The position numbers and the translations under genes were made by a program. 64,000 nt of DNA. Source: RGIG3701 sp031553595 (GTDB lineage Bacteria > Planctomycetota > Planctomycetia > Pirellulales > Thermoguttaceae). The stretch is from contig JAVBLI010000009.1 in NCBI GenBank assembly GCA_031553595.1, positions 372,001 through 436,000 on the forward strand, written 5' to 3'. Below, piece by piece: positions 34,027-43,695 of this stretch. The notes beneath the pieces are model-generated. The model had not been told where the DNA came from. It made no database searches and was given only the letters and a program-made list of their open reading frames with translations. Each line of letters begins with the position of its first letter. The first letter of the stretch is position 1.

Positions 34027-35079
34027 ATGAACACACCGCATCCGAGTTACCATTCCCGCATGATGAAGGCCCTGCGTCGCGAGCCGGTGGACTGCACGCC
34101 GATTTGGCTTATGCGCCAGGCCGGGCGTTACATGGGCGAGTACCGCGAGGTGCGGGCGACGACGGGTTTCCTTGAGCTGTGCCGGAATCCGGTGCTTTGC
34201 GCGGAGGTCATGCTCACGGCCGTGAGCCGTCTCGGGGTGGACGCGGCCATCATCTTTTCCGATTTACTGCCGATTTTACAGCCCATGGGCATGGATCTGG
34301 AATTCGCGGCGGGAGAGGGCCCCGTGATTCATAACGCGATTCAGGACGCCACGCGGGTGGACACGCTGCGTGAGCTGGATGATCCGCAGACGCTGGATTT
34401 CGTGTATGAAACCGTGCGGCTGACGCGCGCGGATCTGGCCGAGAACATCCCGGTGATCGGGTTTTCCGGCGCCCCGTTTACGCTGGCCAGTTACGCCGTG
34501 GAGGGCGGTTCGAGCAGGGATTATGCCCGGACGAAGAAGATCATGTACGGGGATGCCGGTGCGTGGGACGCGCTGATGAGCCGGCTTTCGCGGGCCATTA
34601 CCGTTTACCTTGCCGAGCAGATTAAGGCCGGCGCGCAGATTGTGCAACTTTTCGACAGTTGGGTCGGCTGCCTGGGCGTGGCGGATTATGAGCATTACGT
34701 GATGCCGTACGTCGCGCGGATCATTTCGGCACTAAAAGCGGAGTTCCCGGACACGCCGGTGATTAATTTCGCCACGGGGAATCCCATGCTGCTGCCCGCT
34801 ATCACCCGGGCCGGCGGCGACTGTATCGGCGTCGACTGGCGCATCGAAATCGGCACCGCGTGGGACATGATCGGCCAAGACCGTGCCGTGCAGGGAAATC
34901 TTGACCCCATGACGCTTTTATCTTCCCCGGATGTTTTCCGCCCGCATGTCGCGCGGATTATGGATCAGGTCGGGGGCCGCCCGGGCCACATCTTTAATCT
35001 CGGCCATGGCATCCACAAAACCACGCCCGTCGAGCACGCCATCGCGCTGATCGACATGGTGCACGCGTGGGGCAATTGA
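34027..35079 (+). CDS. hemE: Uroporphyrinogen decarboxylase
   Basis: 350 residues, family length. PIWLMRQAGRYMGEYREVR near the N-terminus and the SDLLPILQPMGMDLEF stretch carry the substrate-binding Arg and Asp; FSGAPFTLASYAVEGG, FDSWVGCLG and the C-terminal FNLGHGIHKTTPVEHA are also conserved. It removes four carboxyl groups from uroporphyrinogen III in haem synthesis, in the cytoplasm. The stop codon TGA is part of the heptad hairpin between it and ilvD. Confidence 0.96.
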   Translation: MNTPHPSYHSRMMKALRREPVDCTPIWLMRQAGRYMGEYREVRATTGFLELCRNPVLCAEVMLTAVSRLGVDAAIIFSDLLPILQPMGMDLEFAAGEGPVIHNAIQDATRVDTLRELDDPQTLDFVYETVRLTRADLAENIPVIGFSGAPFTLASYAVEGGSSRDYARTKKIMYGDAGAWDALMSRLSRAITVYLAEQIKAGAQIVQLFDSWVGCLGVADYEHYVMPYVARIISALKAEFPDTPVINFATGNPMLLPAITRAGGDCIGVDWRIEIGTAWDMIGQDRAVQGNLDPMTLLSSPDVFRPHVARIMDQVGGRPGHIFNLGHGIHKTTPVEHAIALIDMVHAWGN

Positions 35080-35147
35080 CAATGGATAATTGACAATGGA
35101 TAATGAACGCAAGCGTTATGCTGTATCCATTATCAATTGTCAATTTA
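35074..35147. repeat. Heptad hairpin between convergent hemE and ilvD
   Basis: ATTGACA ATGGATA ATTGACA ATGGATA left units, AACGCAAGCGTT centre, ATCCATTATCAATTGTCAATT right units. Both flanking stop codons lie inside the arms. Confidence 0.88.
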
Positions 35148-36959
35148 CTTCAGTACCGCTCCGGTGTCGGCACTGGTGGCCATGCGTGCGTAGCGGGAGA
35201 GGTAACCGCGCTGGAAGCGGGGGACGGGTTCCTCCCAGGCTTCCATGCGGGCTTCGATTTCTTCCGGCGAAAGCAGCACGTTAAGCTTGCGTGCGGGGAT
35301 GTCGATTTCGATGATGTCGCCGTCGCGCAGAGCGGCGATGGGGCCGCCGGCCGCCGCTTCGGGGCTGACGTGACCGATGCACGCGCCAGCGGTGCCTCCG
35401 GAGAAACGCCCGTCGGTGATCAGGGCCACCGAGTCGTCGAGCTTCATGCCCTTGATCGCAGTCGTCGGGGCGAGCATTTCCTGCATGCCGGGGCCGCCGC
35501 GGGGCCCTTCGTAACGCACGATGACCACGTCGCCCGCCTTCACCTTCCCGGCGACGATGCCGTCGTACGCTTCGTTTTCGCTGTTGAAAATAACGGCCGG
35601 GCCCGTATGCGTGAGCATGTTCGGCAGCACACCCGCGGTCTTCACCACCGCCCCGTTGGGCGCGAGGTTCCCGAAGAGAATCGCCAGCCCGCCTTCCCGG
35701 CTATAAGCATTCGGCACTTCGCGGATGCAGTCGAACACGTCGAATTCCAGCAGCAGCTCGTCAACGGTCTTCGCTTTCCGGGGGAAACTCATCGCCGCCA
35801 TGTTCCGCACATTACTGGGCTCGACGGCGTAAAGCTCGCGCGCCTCAGCCGAAACCGTGTCGGCCCGCAAGTCCCAATCCGCGATATTTTCACCCAACGT
35901 TTTACCGGTGACAGTCGGCGCACCGAGCTTCAAAAGCCCCGGACACCCGCGCAGCACGGAGCCGAGAATGGAGTGAATACCGCCGGCGTTATGCACGTCC
36001 TGAATATGGTAATGGCAGCTCGGCGCGACCTTACACACGTTCGGCGTCCGCCGGCTCAAGTCGTTAATGCGCCCGATGTCGTACGTCAGCTCGGCCTCGT
36101 TCGTGATCGCCAGCGTGTGCAGCACCGTGTTCGTGCTGCCGCCCATGGCCATGTCGAGAATCATCGCGTTATCCACGGCGTCCTGCGTGATGATGTCGCG
36201 CGGGAGAATTTTCGCGGCGGCGCCTTTTTCCTCGAGTTCGTACACCATCTCAACGATGCGCTTCGCGGCTTTCTGATACAGCCGTTTCCGTTCGACGCTG
36301 GTGGCCAAGAGCGTGCCATTCGTCGGCAGCGCCATCCCCAGCGCCTCGCACAGGCAGTTCATCGAGTTGGCGGTGAACATGCCGGAGCAGGATCCGCAGC
36401 CGGGGCAGCTGATGCGTTCTAGTTCGAGTAACTCCTCGGCCGACATGGCGCCGTTTTGCTTGGCGGCAGCGCCGATGAAGACGTCGATCAGGTCGAGCCC
36501 TTTCCCGTCTTTCCGCCCGGCTTCCATGGGCCCGCCGCTGACGAAAATCGTGGGAATGTTGCACCGGACACTGGCCATCAGCATCCCCGGCACGATTTTG
36601 TCGCAGTTCGGGATGCAGATCATCGCGTCGAAACAATGCGCGTTGATCATCGTCTCCACCGAGTCCGCAATCAGCTCCCGACTTGCCAGCGAATACTTCA
36701 TGCCAGCGTGGCCCATGGCGATTCCGTCGTCGACCGCGATCGTGTTAAAAATGAACGGCACGCCGCCCGCCTCACGCACACACTGCTTGACGAACTCCGC
36801 CACCTTATTCAGGTGCACATGCCCCGGCACGATGTCCGTGTGGCTGCTGCAAACGGCGATGAACGGCTTGCCGAAATCCTCTTCCTTCACGCCCGAGGCC
36901 CGCAGCAAACTCCGATGCGCCGCCCGCGCGTCGCCCTTTTTGATCGTATCTGAACGCAT
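35145..36959 (-). CDS. ilvD: Dihydroxy-acid dehydratase
   Basis: 604 residues. Iron-sulfur cysteines in CIPNCDKIVPGML and CPGCGSCSGMFTANSMNCL, plus SGGPMEAG and the C-terminal GRFSGGTAGACIGHVSPEA, mark IlvD. It dehydrates dihydroxy acids to 2-ketoisovalerate and 2-keto-3-methylvalerate, the last common step for valine, leucine and isoleucine. Ribosome site GGAAGAGGA. A TATAAT at 37153-37158 (minus) would give a leader of about 190 bases with small hairpins; no leader peptide was found. Confidence 0.96.
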   Translation of the reverse strand: MRSDTIKKGDARAAHRSLLRASGVKEEDFGKPFIAVCSSHTDIVPGHVHLNKVAEFVKQCVREAGGVPFIFNTIAVDDGIAMGHAGMKYSLASRELIADSVETMINAHCFDAMICIPNCDKIVPGMLMASVRCNIPTIFVSGGPMEAGRKDGKGLDLIDVFIGAAAKQNGAMSAEELLELERISCPGCGSCSGMFTANSMNCLCEALGMALPTNGTLLATSVERKRLYQKAAKRIVEMVYELEEKGAAAKILPRDIITQDAVDNAMILDMAMGGSTNTVLHTLAITNEAELTYDIGRINDLSRRTPNVCKVAPSCHYHIQDVHNAGGIHSILGSVLRGCPGLLKLGAPTVTGKTLGENIADWDLRADTVSAEARELYAVEPSNVRNMAAMSFPRKAKTVDELLLEFDVFDCIREVPNAYSREGGLAILFGNLAPNGAVVKTAGVLPNMLTHTGPAVIFNSENEAYDGIVAGKVKAGDVVIVRYEGPRGGPGMQEMLAPTTAIKGMKLDDSVALITDGRFSGGTAGACIGHVSPEAAAGGPIAALRDGDIIEIDIPARKLNVLLSPEEIEARMEAWEEPVPRFQRGYLSRYARMATSADTGAVLK

Positions 36960-37324
36960 TTTTTCCTCTTCCTGATTTTAATTGAATTGATTCCGTTTTT
37001 GTGTACCGGCGTTTGTTCTGATGGAGGCGGGCTGTAAGCTTTATGCTTATCGATAACGCATCCATCTCAAACGCAAAAATGACTTCGCTGGTCGAGTAGT
37101 ATGAAACTACCATCGGGTCGCTTGTAGCCCCTTCCCATTCCGCCCAATTTTCATTATATATCAGCGTTCCATTTTATCACCTTTCCACGTCGCTGTCGAG
37201 TGACGGGCAGATTTTTCCCAAAAAATCGCGTTTTGCTCTGGCGGCGACACGGTCTTTTTGCTAGACTCCCAACGATATTCGATTATTTCGCAAAAACCGT
37301 TATACTTTACGCAAGGAGAGAGAA
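36960..37324. promoter_or_regulatory. Divergent region ilvD / SPOR-like gene
   Basis: 365 bases. Minus-strand -10 TATAAT at 37153-37158 for ilvD; plus-strand -10 TATACT at 37301-37306, then AAGGAGAG ribosome site, for the exported protein. Small hairpins GTAGT/ACTAC (37096-37110) and TAAGC/GCTTA (37035-37049). The reading frame at 36805-37113 runs into ilvD and is not a gene. Confidence 0.5.
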
Positions 37325-38434
37325 ATGTTTCGATTACGTAAACGAATCCTTATTTCGCTGATTTTCGCAACAGTGATCGCCGTGTGTGGGTTCCTGTCCG
37401 CTCAGCAGCCCCAGAAACAGCAGTCGTACGGGCTCACCGGCCAGAACGGTCCGTGGATGATCATGGCGACCGTTTTCGCGGACGCCGACGAACGCGTGGC
37501 ATATGATAAAGCCATGAAACTCGTCCAGGAATTTCGCCAGAATAAAATCAATGCGTATATTTACGCGAAAAAGCAGGATTCCGACACGACAGACGCCCGC
37601 CCGCACTGGGTGTATGATAATGAGGACATTATGAAGGCTCCGACGATTTCGACGAAATATAAATATGTGAACAAAATCTCCACGTGGGAGTTCGCGGTGA
37701 TGGTGGGGGATTTTCCGGGCCTGAACGATAAAGGGGCGGAAGCGATGCTGAAAAAAGTACGTGAAATGAACCCTCGTTCTCTGGGCGGCCAGCCGACGCA
37801 CCCGCTTTTCGGGATGCCGTGGAGTTCGCGGGAGGGAATCGCCCCGCTGGGAAACGCGTTTCTGACACCGAATCCGATGATGAAAAAAAGCCCGGTGGAT
37901 GCCACGCAGCTTGATAAAACCGTGCTCAACGCGAATAAAGAGATCAAGCGTTATTCATTGCTGGACTGTCCCGGACAGTATTCCGTCCAGGTGGCCGTGC
38001 TCAAGGGCGTGACGACCCTGAATCAGCAGCAGATCATGCGGATTCAGCGCGGCGAGGAAATCGACAGCATTAAAACAAAGCAGACGCTGGAAGACGCGGA
38101 CAAGAAGGCGGTGCGGATGTGCGAACTGATGCGGGCCCAGGGCGTGGAGGCGTATGTTTTTCGCGATCATTACGCAAGCATCGTTACCGTGGGCAGTTTC
38201 GACCGCATCGGCGAAATGCGTGATGGTGAGCTGGTACTCGACCCGGCGATCATGAAAATTTTCAAAAAATACAGCGCCAAATGCGACCCGCGCGGCGGCG
38301 TGCTGGGGATTCGTCAGGAAACGATCGACGGCAAGGAGATGGGCAGTATTCCATACGACATCACGCCGAAAATCATCGTAGTGCCACGGCGCCCGGCTAT
38401 CAGTTCCTTCGGCGGAGGATACGCCGCGCGATAA
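37325..38434 (+). CDS. Exported protein with two SPOR-like segments
   Basis: 369 residues with a signal peptide (RILISLIFATVIAVCGFLSA). Two alike segments, about 40-80 (PWMIMATVFADADERVAYDKAMKLV) and 220-290 (YSVQVAVLKG...ADKKAVRMCELMRAQGVEAYVFRDHYASIVTVGSF), have the VxV-(helix)-GxxAYV(F/Y)-xxx-V(T)VGxF pattern of SPOR-type peptidoglycan-binding domains. Planctomycete homologues are uncharacterised. A role at the cell wall is inference. Good promoter and ribosome site, own terminator. Confidence 0.65.
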   Translation: MFRLRKRILISLIFATVIAVCGFLSAQQPQKQQSYGLTGQNGPWMIMATVFADADERVAYDKAMKLVQEFRQNKINAYIYAKKQDSDTTDARPHWVYDNEDIMKAPTISTKYKYVNKISTWEFAVMVGDFPGLNDKGAEAMLKKVREMNPRSLGGQPTHPLFGMPWSSREGIAPLGNAFLTPNPMMKKSPVDATQLDKTVLNANKEIKRYSLLDCPGQYSVQVAVLKGVTTLNQQQIMRIQRGEEIDSIKTKQTLEDADKKAVRMCELMRAQGVEAYVFRDHYASIVTVGSFDRIGEMRDGELVLDPAIMKIFKKYSAKCDPRGGVLGIRQETIDGKEMGSIPYDITPKIIVVPRRPAISSFGGGYAAR

Positions 38435-38471
38435 AGGGTGCTTATTGCACACACGAAACACGTTTTTCCAT

Positions 38472-38505
38472 GAAAACCGCTTCAAAACGAGGCGGTTTTC
38501 TTTTT
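38472..38505 (+). terminator. Rho-independent terminator of the SPOR-like gene
   Basis: Perfect 9-bp stem GAAAACCGC / GCGGTTTTC with TTTTTG after it. Confidence 0.9.
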
Positions 38506-38614
38506 GCGTGGGGGAAATTGTATTTTTAGCGGGGCATGGTAAAATTGACAGCAATAATATTATAGGGGCGGGTGCTCTCAGGGTACGCCATAATTTTAAC
38601 ACAGGAACAAAATC

Positions 38615-41155
38615 ATGTACATTTCACTGGACTGGATTTCCGATTTCGTCGACCTTTCGGGCATCACGCCGAAGGAGATTGCGGATCGCCTGACCATGGC
38701 CACTGCGGAGGTGGAGGGCTGGGAGATCGTGCGACGGTGTGTGAAGGGTCTGTTTGTCGGCGAGGTGACGGCGGCGGAGAAAGTTGTCGCCGAGTCCGGA
38801 AAAACGCTGACGGCGGTGACGGTCGACTGCGGCGCGGCGGGCGTGTTCCAGTCGGTGTGTGGGGCGCCGAATTGCCGCGTGGGGGTAAAGGCACCCTTCG
38901 CGCCGGCGGGTGTGGAAATTGCGGACGGTGTGAAGATCACGGAATCGGAGCTGGCCGGGCGGAAAAGCCAGGGCATTCTCTGTTCCGCGCGCGAAATCGG
39001 CCTCAGCCGCTGGCATGAAGAGCTGTTCACCCTTCCGGCGGAGGTCGAAAACGGCACGCCGCTGGAGACGCTCATCCCGGCCGAGGACATGCTGATCGAG
39101 GTGGATAATAAAAGCCTCACGCACCGGCCCGACCTCTGGGGGCATTACGGTTTTGCGCGCGAATTCGCCGCGATTTTCGGGCGCGAGTTGCGGCCGCTGC
39201 CCCAGTTGGATATGACGGAATTTGACGCGCTGCCGCCGGTGAAGGTGAAGGTGGACGATCTGGCGAACTGCCCGTGTTACGGGTGCGTGGCGCTGGAGAT
39301 GCCGGTGATTCCGCCCTCGCCGGTGAAGATGCAGGTGCGGCTGCATACACTGGGCCAGCGGACGATGGACTTGATGGTGGACGTAACGAATTACGTGATG
39401 TTCGAGCTCGGCCAGCCCACGCACGCATTTGACGGCGACCACGTTCAGGCGATTCGCGTGGCGAACATCCGTCAGATTTCGGGAAAAGAGCAGATGCCGT
39501 TTTCCACGCTGGACGGCCAGGAACGCAAGATGCTCGCGGATGATCTGATGATCTGTAATGATGACGGCACCGCGGTGACGCCCATCGGCGTGGCGGGCGT
39601 CATGGGTGGGCTGGCGAGTGAAATTAAGCCGGGCACGAAACGTATTTTGCTTGAGAGCGCGAATTTCGGCGCGGCGCGCATCCGCCGCACGGCCGTGCGC
39701 CTGGATCTGCGGAGTGACGCGTCTCAGCGTTTCGAGAAGAGCCAGCCGCCGGCGAACACGCGCGTGGCGGCGGGGCGGATTCTGAAGCTGCTGGAGGATT
39801 CCGGGGTGGAGTTCGTGGTCACGAGCCGCTTTTCGTGGGATGGTGACCTGAAAGAGGCGTACCGTCCCCTGGAAATCCCGGCGGGGACGCTGGACCGCAT
39901 GGCGGGCATGGCGCTGCTGCCGGCGGAGGTGACGGGTATCCTGACGAGCCTCGGATATAAAGCGGAATTCGCGGCGGACGGAAAATTGAAGGTGGAAATC
40001 CCGCCATTTCGCAGTGTGAAGGATATCGCCATCCCGGAGGACATCGCCGAGGAGGTGCTGCGGGTGTATGGATACGACCGCATTCCGCCGCGGCTGCCCA
40101 GCGTGCCGATTCGGCCGTTGCGGATGGATAAGCCCCTGCGTGCCGAGCACAAGGCGCGGAAGCTGCTGGCCGCCGCCCACGGCTTTATGGAAGTGCATAA
40201 TTACTCGTGGATGGATGAAAATTGGCTCGCGCACCTGGGTTTCGTGCCGCAGAATACGGTGGAATTCCGGAACCCCGCCACGGCGTTTAACCGCTTCCTG
40301 CGTGTGACGCTGACGCCGACGCTCATGCAACTGGTGGGCAAGAATCGTGGGAACCGCGACCATTTCCGCATTTTCGAAATCGGGAACGTGTATACGCAGA
40401 AGACGCCGGAAGAGATCGCCGCGACGCCGCAAAATTTGGAGGGGAAACCGCTGCCGCCGGGGGCCGTCGGACGCGATAAAAACTGGATCGGCCAGTGCTC
40501 CGAGCGCACACACCTGGCCGGCGTCAGTTATTCCACGAACGCCCACGGTACGCTGGAAGACCATTACCGTAGCGTGAAGGGCGCGCTGGAAGACCTGGCC
40601 CAACTGCTGGGCGTGGCGTTCACGTTCACGGCGGGCGTGCCGGAGCATGCGAGCGTCTCGGGGGCCGCCGCGCCGTGGATGCAGGACGGATACTGGGTGG
40701 AGGTGTACCTGGGCAGTGCGAAAGACGGCGTGAAAATCGGCGCCCTGGGCGTGCTGGACGGCAAGATGCTCCAGACCGTCGTGCCGGAAGGCGGGCAGGT
40801 GGTGTGGTTCGAGCTGGAATTTCATAAGCTCGACGCGGCGATTTTCCCGGACTTCAAGCCCGCGCCGCTGGCGGTGTACCCGATTTCGTGGCAGGATTTT
40901 TCGCTGGTCTGGGATCTCGACGCCGGGTATGCTGCGCTTGACGCGACGCTCGCCGCGTTCACACATCCGCTGTTAAAAGGCCGGGATTTTCTCTACTGCT
41001 ATAAAGGTAAAGGGCTGGAAAAAACGCAGGGCAGTTACACGTGGCGATTCTGGATCGGCGCCGACGATCACACGCTCAGCGGCGAAGAAATCGACGATTT
41101 TCGTGAAAAATGGCTGAAATTTTTGGAGAGCGCGGGAATCGCGATGCGTGTGTAA
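38615..41155 (+). CDS. pheT: Phenylalanyl-tRNA synthetase beta subunit
   Basis: 846 residues. N-terminal tRNA-binding (EMAP) domain with GAPNCRVGVKAPFAPAG, B3/4 editing region, MGGLASEIKPGTKRILLESANF, RSDASQRFEKSQPP, B5 domain, and a C-terminal FDX-ACB anticodon-binding domain from YPISWQDFSLVWD. With PheS it charges tRNA-Phe. pheS usually sits immediately upstream; here the upstream gene is the SPOR-like protein with its own terminator, so pheS must be elsewhere. Ribosome site ACAGGAAC. Confidence 0.93.
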   Translation: MYISLDWISDFVDLSGITPKEIADRLTMATAEVEGWEIVRRCVKGLFVGEVTAAEKVVAESGKTLTAVTVDCGAAGVFQSVCGAPNCRVGVKAPFAPAGVEIADGVKITESELAGRKSQGILCSAREIGLSRWHEELFTLPAEVENGTPLETLIPAEDMLIEVDNKSLTHRPDLWGHYGFAREFAAIFGRELRPLPQLDMTEFDALPPVKVKVDDLANCPCYGCVALEMPVIPPSPVKMQVRLHTLGQRTMDLMVDVTNYVMFELGQPTHAFDGDHVQAIRVANIRQISGKEQMPFSTLDGQERKMLADDLMICNDDGTAVTPIGVAGVMGGLASEIKPGTKRILLESANFGAARIRRTAVRLDLRSDASQRFEKSQPPANTRVAAGRILKLLEDSGVEFVVTSRFSWDGDLKEAYRPLEIPAGTLDRMAGMALLPAEVTGILTSLGYKAEFAADGKLKVEIPPFRSVKDIAIPEDIAEEVLRVYGYDRIPPRLPSVPIRPLRMDKPLRAEHKARKLLAAAHGFMEVHNYSWMDENWLAHLGFVPQNTVEFRNPATAFNRFLRVTLTPTLMQLVGKNRGNRDHFRIFEIGNVYTQKTPEEIAATPQNLEGKPLPPGAVGRDKNWIGQCSERTHLAGVSYSTNAHGTLEDHYRSVKGALEDLAQLLGVAFTFTAGVPEHASVSGAAAPWMQDGYWVEVYLGSAKDGVKIGALGVLDGKMLQTVVPEGGQVVWFELEFHKLDAAIFPDFKPAPLAVYPISWQDFSLVWDLDAGYAALDATLAAFTHPLLKGRDFLYCYKGKGLEKTQGSYTWRFWIGADDHTLSGEEIDDFREKWLKFLESAGIAMRV

Positions 41156-41169
41156 AAAAAGAACAAACA

Positions 41170-41280
41170 AGAAACAACAGCCGGGAGCGAAGCGGAACGT
41201 AGTGACGCGCAGAGACCGGAAAGAATGGCCGAATATTTTTCCAATTCTATCCGGTCTCTGCGCTAACGGCTGCTGTTTCC
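41170..41280 (-). repeat. Dispersed inverted-repeat element, copy 7
   Basis: AACAACAGCCGGGAGCGAAGCGGAACG left arm, GAGACCGGA / TCCGGTCTC core, CGGCTGCTGTTTCC right arm. It ends 30 bases before the next start codon. Confidence 0.88.
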
Positions 41281-41310
41281 TTGCTCCAGCAACTTGAAAG
41301 GAATCCCACC

Positions 41311-42108
41311 ATGACCACTTCCTCCGACTTATCCGCACGACTCGAACTCGCCGTTTCCGCCGCGAAAATGGCCGGCGACTTGACGCTTCAGTATTTCCTG
41401 CAAAACAACTTTAACGTGGAGTGGAAGCAGGACCGCTCGCCGGTGACCGTGGCGGACCGCGAGGCGGAAACGCTCCTGCGGACGCTCATCACCGAGGCGT
41501 TTCCGGAGGACGCCATTCTCGGCGAGGAGTTTCCGTCGCGCGACGGCACGTCCGGCTTCCGCTGGATTCTCGACCCGATCGACGGCACGAAATCTTTCAT
41601 GCATGGCGTGCCGCTTTACGGAACGCTCGTCGCGGTGGAGTACGGCGACGAAAGCGTCATCGGCGTCATCCGCATCCCAGCTATCGGCGAGTGTGTTTAC
41701 GCCATGCAAGGCGGCGGGGCGTTTTACACCTTGCGTGATAGCGCGCCGCAGCCCGCGCGGGTGTCGACGTGTGAGTCCCTCAACGAGGCGCTGGTGATGA
41801 CCACCTCCGAGAAGATGCTGCACACGATGGGCCGTTATGCCGGGTGGCAGGCTCTGATGGAGAAAAGTCGGCTCGTGCGCAACTGGGGCGACTGTTTCGG
41901 CTACATGCTCGTGGCCACCGGGCGTGCCGAGGCGATGCTCGACCCCGTGATGAATCTCTGGGACATCGCGGCGCTTTACCCCATTATCACCGAGGCCGGC
42001 GGCACGCTGACCGACTGGCACGGCACTCCGACGTACACCGCCGGCGAGTGCGTGGCCAGCAACGGCAAGTTCCACGCCCAGATCATCCAGACGCTCCATG
42101 CGAAATGA
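41311..42108 (+). CDS. Inositol monophosphatase-family phosphatase (HisN-like)
   Basis: 265 residues from ATG at 41311 with AAGGAA upstream; the frame extends into the repeat but is not used. Metal-binding motifs are intact: GEEFPSRDG, WILDPIDGTKSFMHGVPLYG and WDIAALYPIITEAGG. The sequence around DRSPVTVADREAE resembles the HisN-type histidinol-phosphatase subgroup, which would complete histidine synthesis, but inositol phosphate or PAP as substrate cannot be excluded. The stop codon lies in the heptad hairpin. Confidence 0.85.
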   Translation: MTTSSDLSARLELAVSAAKMAGDLTLQYFLQNNFNVEWKQDRSPVTVADREAETLLRTLITEAFPEDAILGEEFPSRDGTSGFRWILDPIDGTKSFMHGVPLYGTLVAVEYGDESVIGVIRIPAIGECVYAMQGGGAFYTLRDSAPQPARVSTCESLNEALVMTTSEKMLHTMGRYAGWQALMEKSRLVRNWGDCFGYMLVATGRAEAMLDPVMNLWDIAALYPIITEAGGTLTDWHGTPTYTAGECVASNGKFHAQIIQTLHAK

Positions 42109-42186
42109 GAAATAAAGAAATGTATGAAGCACGCTTTCGCACTTTTACATTTCTTTATTCCTCATTCCTCATTTCTCATTTTTCTA
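42106..42186. repeat. Heptad hairpin between convergent phosphatase and porin genes
   Basis: AAATGAGAAATAAAGAAATG left, CACGCTTTCGCAC centre, ATTTCTTTATTCCTCATTCCTCATTTCTCATTT right. It spans stop to stop. Confidence 0.85.
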
Positions 42187-43695
42187 AAACACCACCTGGA
42201 ACCGCGTGGCGAAGACGTGTTCCTTGGCGCTGAGGCCGTCATAAACGCCGTCGTAATCCGCCTTCACGTAAGAGTAATTAAACATCATCCGCACGTTCTT
42301 GTTCCAGTACCAGTTCAGGCCGACGGTGTTCGCCAGCATAAAGCCGTTTTTCGAGGAGTAGGTCGTCGGCACAACGGGGTCGTACCCGGAGGCCAATTCG
42401 CCGGTGTCCGCCCACGAAATCCGATACGCGATTTCCCACGCTCCAGGCCCGGAGAACACGCTCATCTCGTCCGTGCACACCCGCACAAACGGGCATTCGG
42501 GTGTGATGCCGCCGATGATGCCGCCGTCTTTCTTATACTTTCGGCCTTCCCCCGTCAGCACATAAGACGCCTGCAAAAAGCCCGCGTGAACGAACGGCTT
42601 GCCGTTCGCGGCCGTGCAACGCTCATCTTTCATACACAGAAATGCCTGCTCGAATTCCAGCAGGAACGAGCCGTAAATCAAGGCCGACTCGATCTGGAAC
42701 GCGTTCATAGAATCCAGACCCGTCATGTTCCCGGTATTCATCAGGGCCGGCTCGATGGCACACACCGGGCGAAAACTTAACGACGTGCCGTGATCCGCAG
42801 GTCTGCCAGTAACCCGGTCATACTTGCGGTAAGAATACGCCGCGCCGATGTGCCACGCGGTTTCGCGCCCATCGCACCACTGCACGTAATGCGGCAGCCA
42901 TGTAAGCCGGGTCGTGAGCGCGACGTTATCTTTCTCGTCGAAACAGTTCAGGGTTTTTTCCGTCATGCTGGCAGCGAAGACACCCGCCGCCCACGTATAA
43001 CGGTCGGCCACATGCCAGTTGTGCAGCATGACCCCGTTATTTCGCCCGCCGACGAGTGATTTCGTACTGTTGAGGAACGATTTTTCCATCAGCGGTGTAT
43101 CGGTCGTGCTCATGAGCTCTTCCATGCTCCACGGTTCCTTGAAATGCCCCGCGCGGAAACTCACCCCGCATGGCAGGTTATAAAAACCGCCATAAACGTC
43201 TTTGATCGCATAATCGGAGCCGCCGAAATCGATGCTCGCCGCGTACTCGATCATGTTATACATGCTACCCTTCCACGTGAGACGGATCTGCCGGAACTGC
43301 GAGCCGTTCACCAGACCGTTCGGCGTACTCATCAGATCTGCCGTGTCGTTTCCGGAAGCGGCCGCGCCGTCAAAGAAGAATCGCGCGCTGAGTTTCGTGT
43401 CCGGCGACTTGAATTTCTTCTCCTTTTCCTCTTCCGCTTTTTTCGCCGCCTTTTCCTTGTCGGCAGCCATCTGTTTCTGGACTTTCTTCATGTCGTCCTG
43501 CATCTGTTTCCACTCGCCCGCCGGCACCTGAACCATTTCCGACGAAGTCGAAACCGGAGCCGGAGAGGCCGGAGTCGGCGACAACGCCGTAATCTGCTGC
43601 TGCGCCGCAACATTTTCCGAAAAACTTGTCAGGAAAATCAATAAAACCACCGGGGATAATCCCCAAAGAAAGTACCTTCCGTTCTTCATTTTCAC
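42184..43695 (-). CDS. Outer-membrane porin, OprO/OprP-like
   Basis: 503 residues. Signal peptide ending near NVAA, a Lys/Glu coiled coil at about 50-95 (QMQDDMKKVQKQMAADKEK), then a beta-barrel with alternating aromatic strands, GGFYNLPCGVSFRAGHFKEPWS, and a C-terminal Phe typical for outer-membrane proteins. The N-terminal coiled coil plus barrel is the planctomycete version of the OprO/P family. It is divergent from the sulfate ABC importer, which suggests that it is a channel for sulfate or other oxyanions; phosphate is the alternative. Ribosome site GGGAG. Confidence 0.8.
   Translation of the reverse strand: MKMKNGRYFLWGLSPVVLLIFLTSFSENVAAQQQITALSPTPASPAPVSTSSEMVQVPAGEWKQMQDDMKKVQKQMAADKEKAAKKAEEEKEKKFKSPDTKLSARFFFDGAAASGNDTADLMSTPNGLVNGSQFRQIRLTWKGSMYNMIEYAASIDFGGSDYAIKDVYGGFYNLPCGVSFRAGHFKEPWSMEELMSTTDTPLMEKSFLNSTKSLVGGRNNGVMLHNWHVADRYTWAAGVFAASMTEKTLNCFDEKDNVALTTRLTWLPHYVQWCDGRETAWHIGAAYSYRKYDRVTGRPADHGTSLSFRPVCAIEPALMNTGNMTGLDSMNAFQIESALIYGSFLLEFEQAFLCMKDERCTAANGKPFVHAGFLQASYVLTGEGRKYKKDGGIIGGITPECPFVRVCTDEMSVFSGPGAWEIAYRISWADTGELASGYDPVVPTTYSSKNGFMLANTVGLNWYWNKNVRMMFNYSYVKADYDGVYDGLSAKEHVFATRFQVVF

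Noticed and set aside
36805..37113. Possible ilv leader peptide upstream of ilvD
   Set aside because: The frame has few branched-chain codons, no stop before ilvD and no terminator structure follows it.
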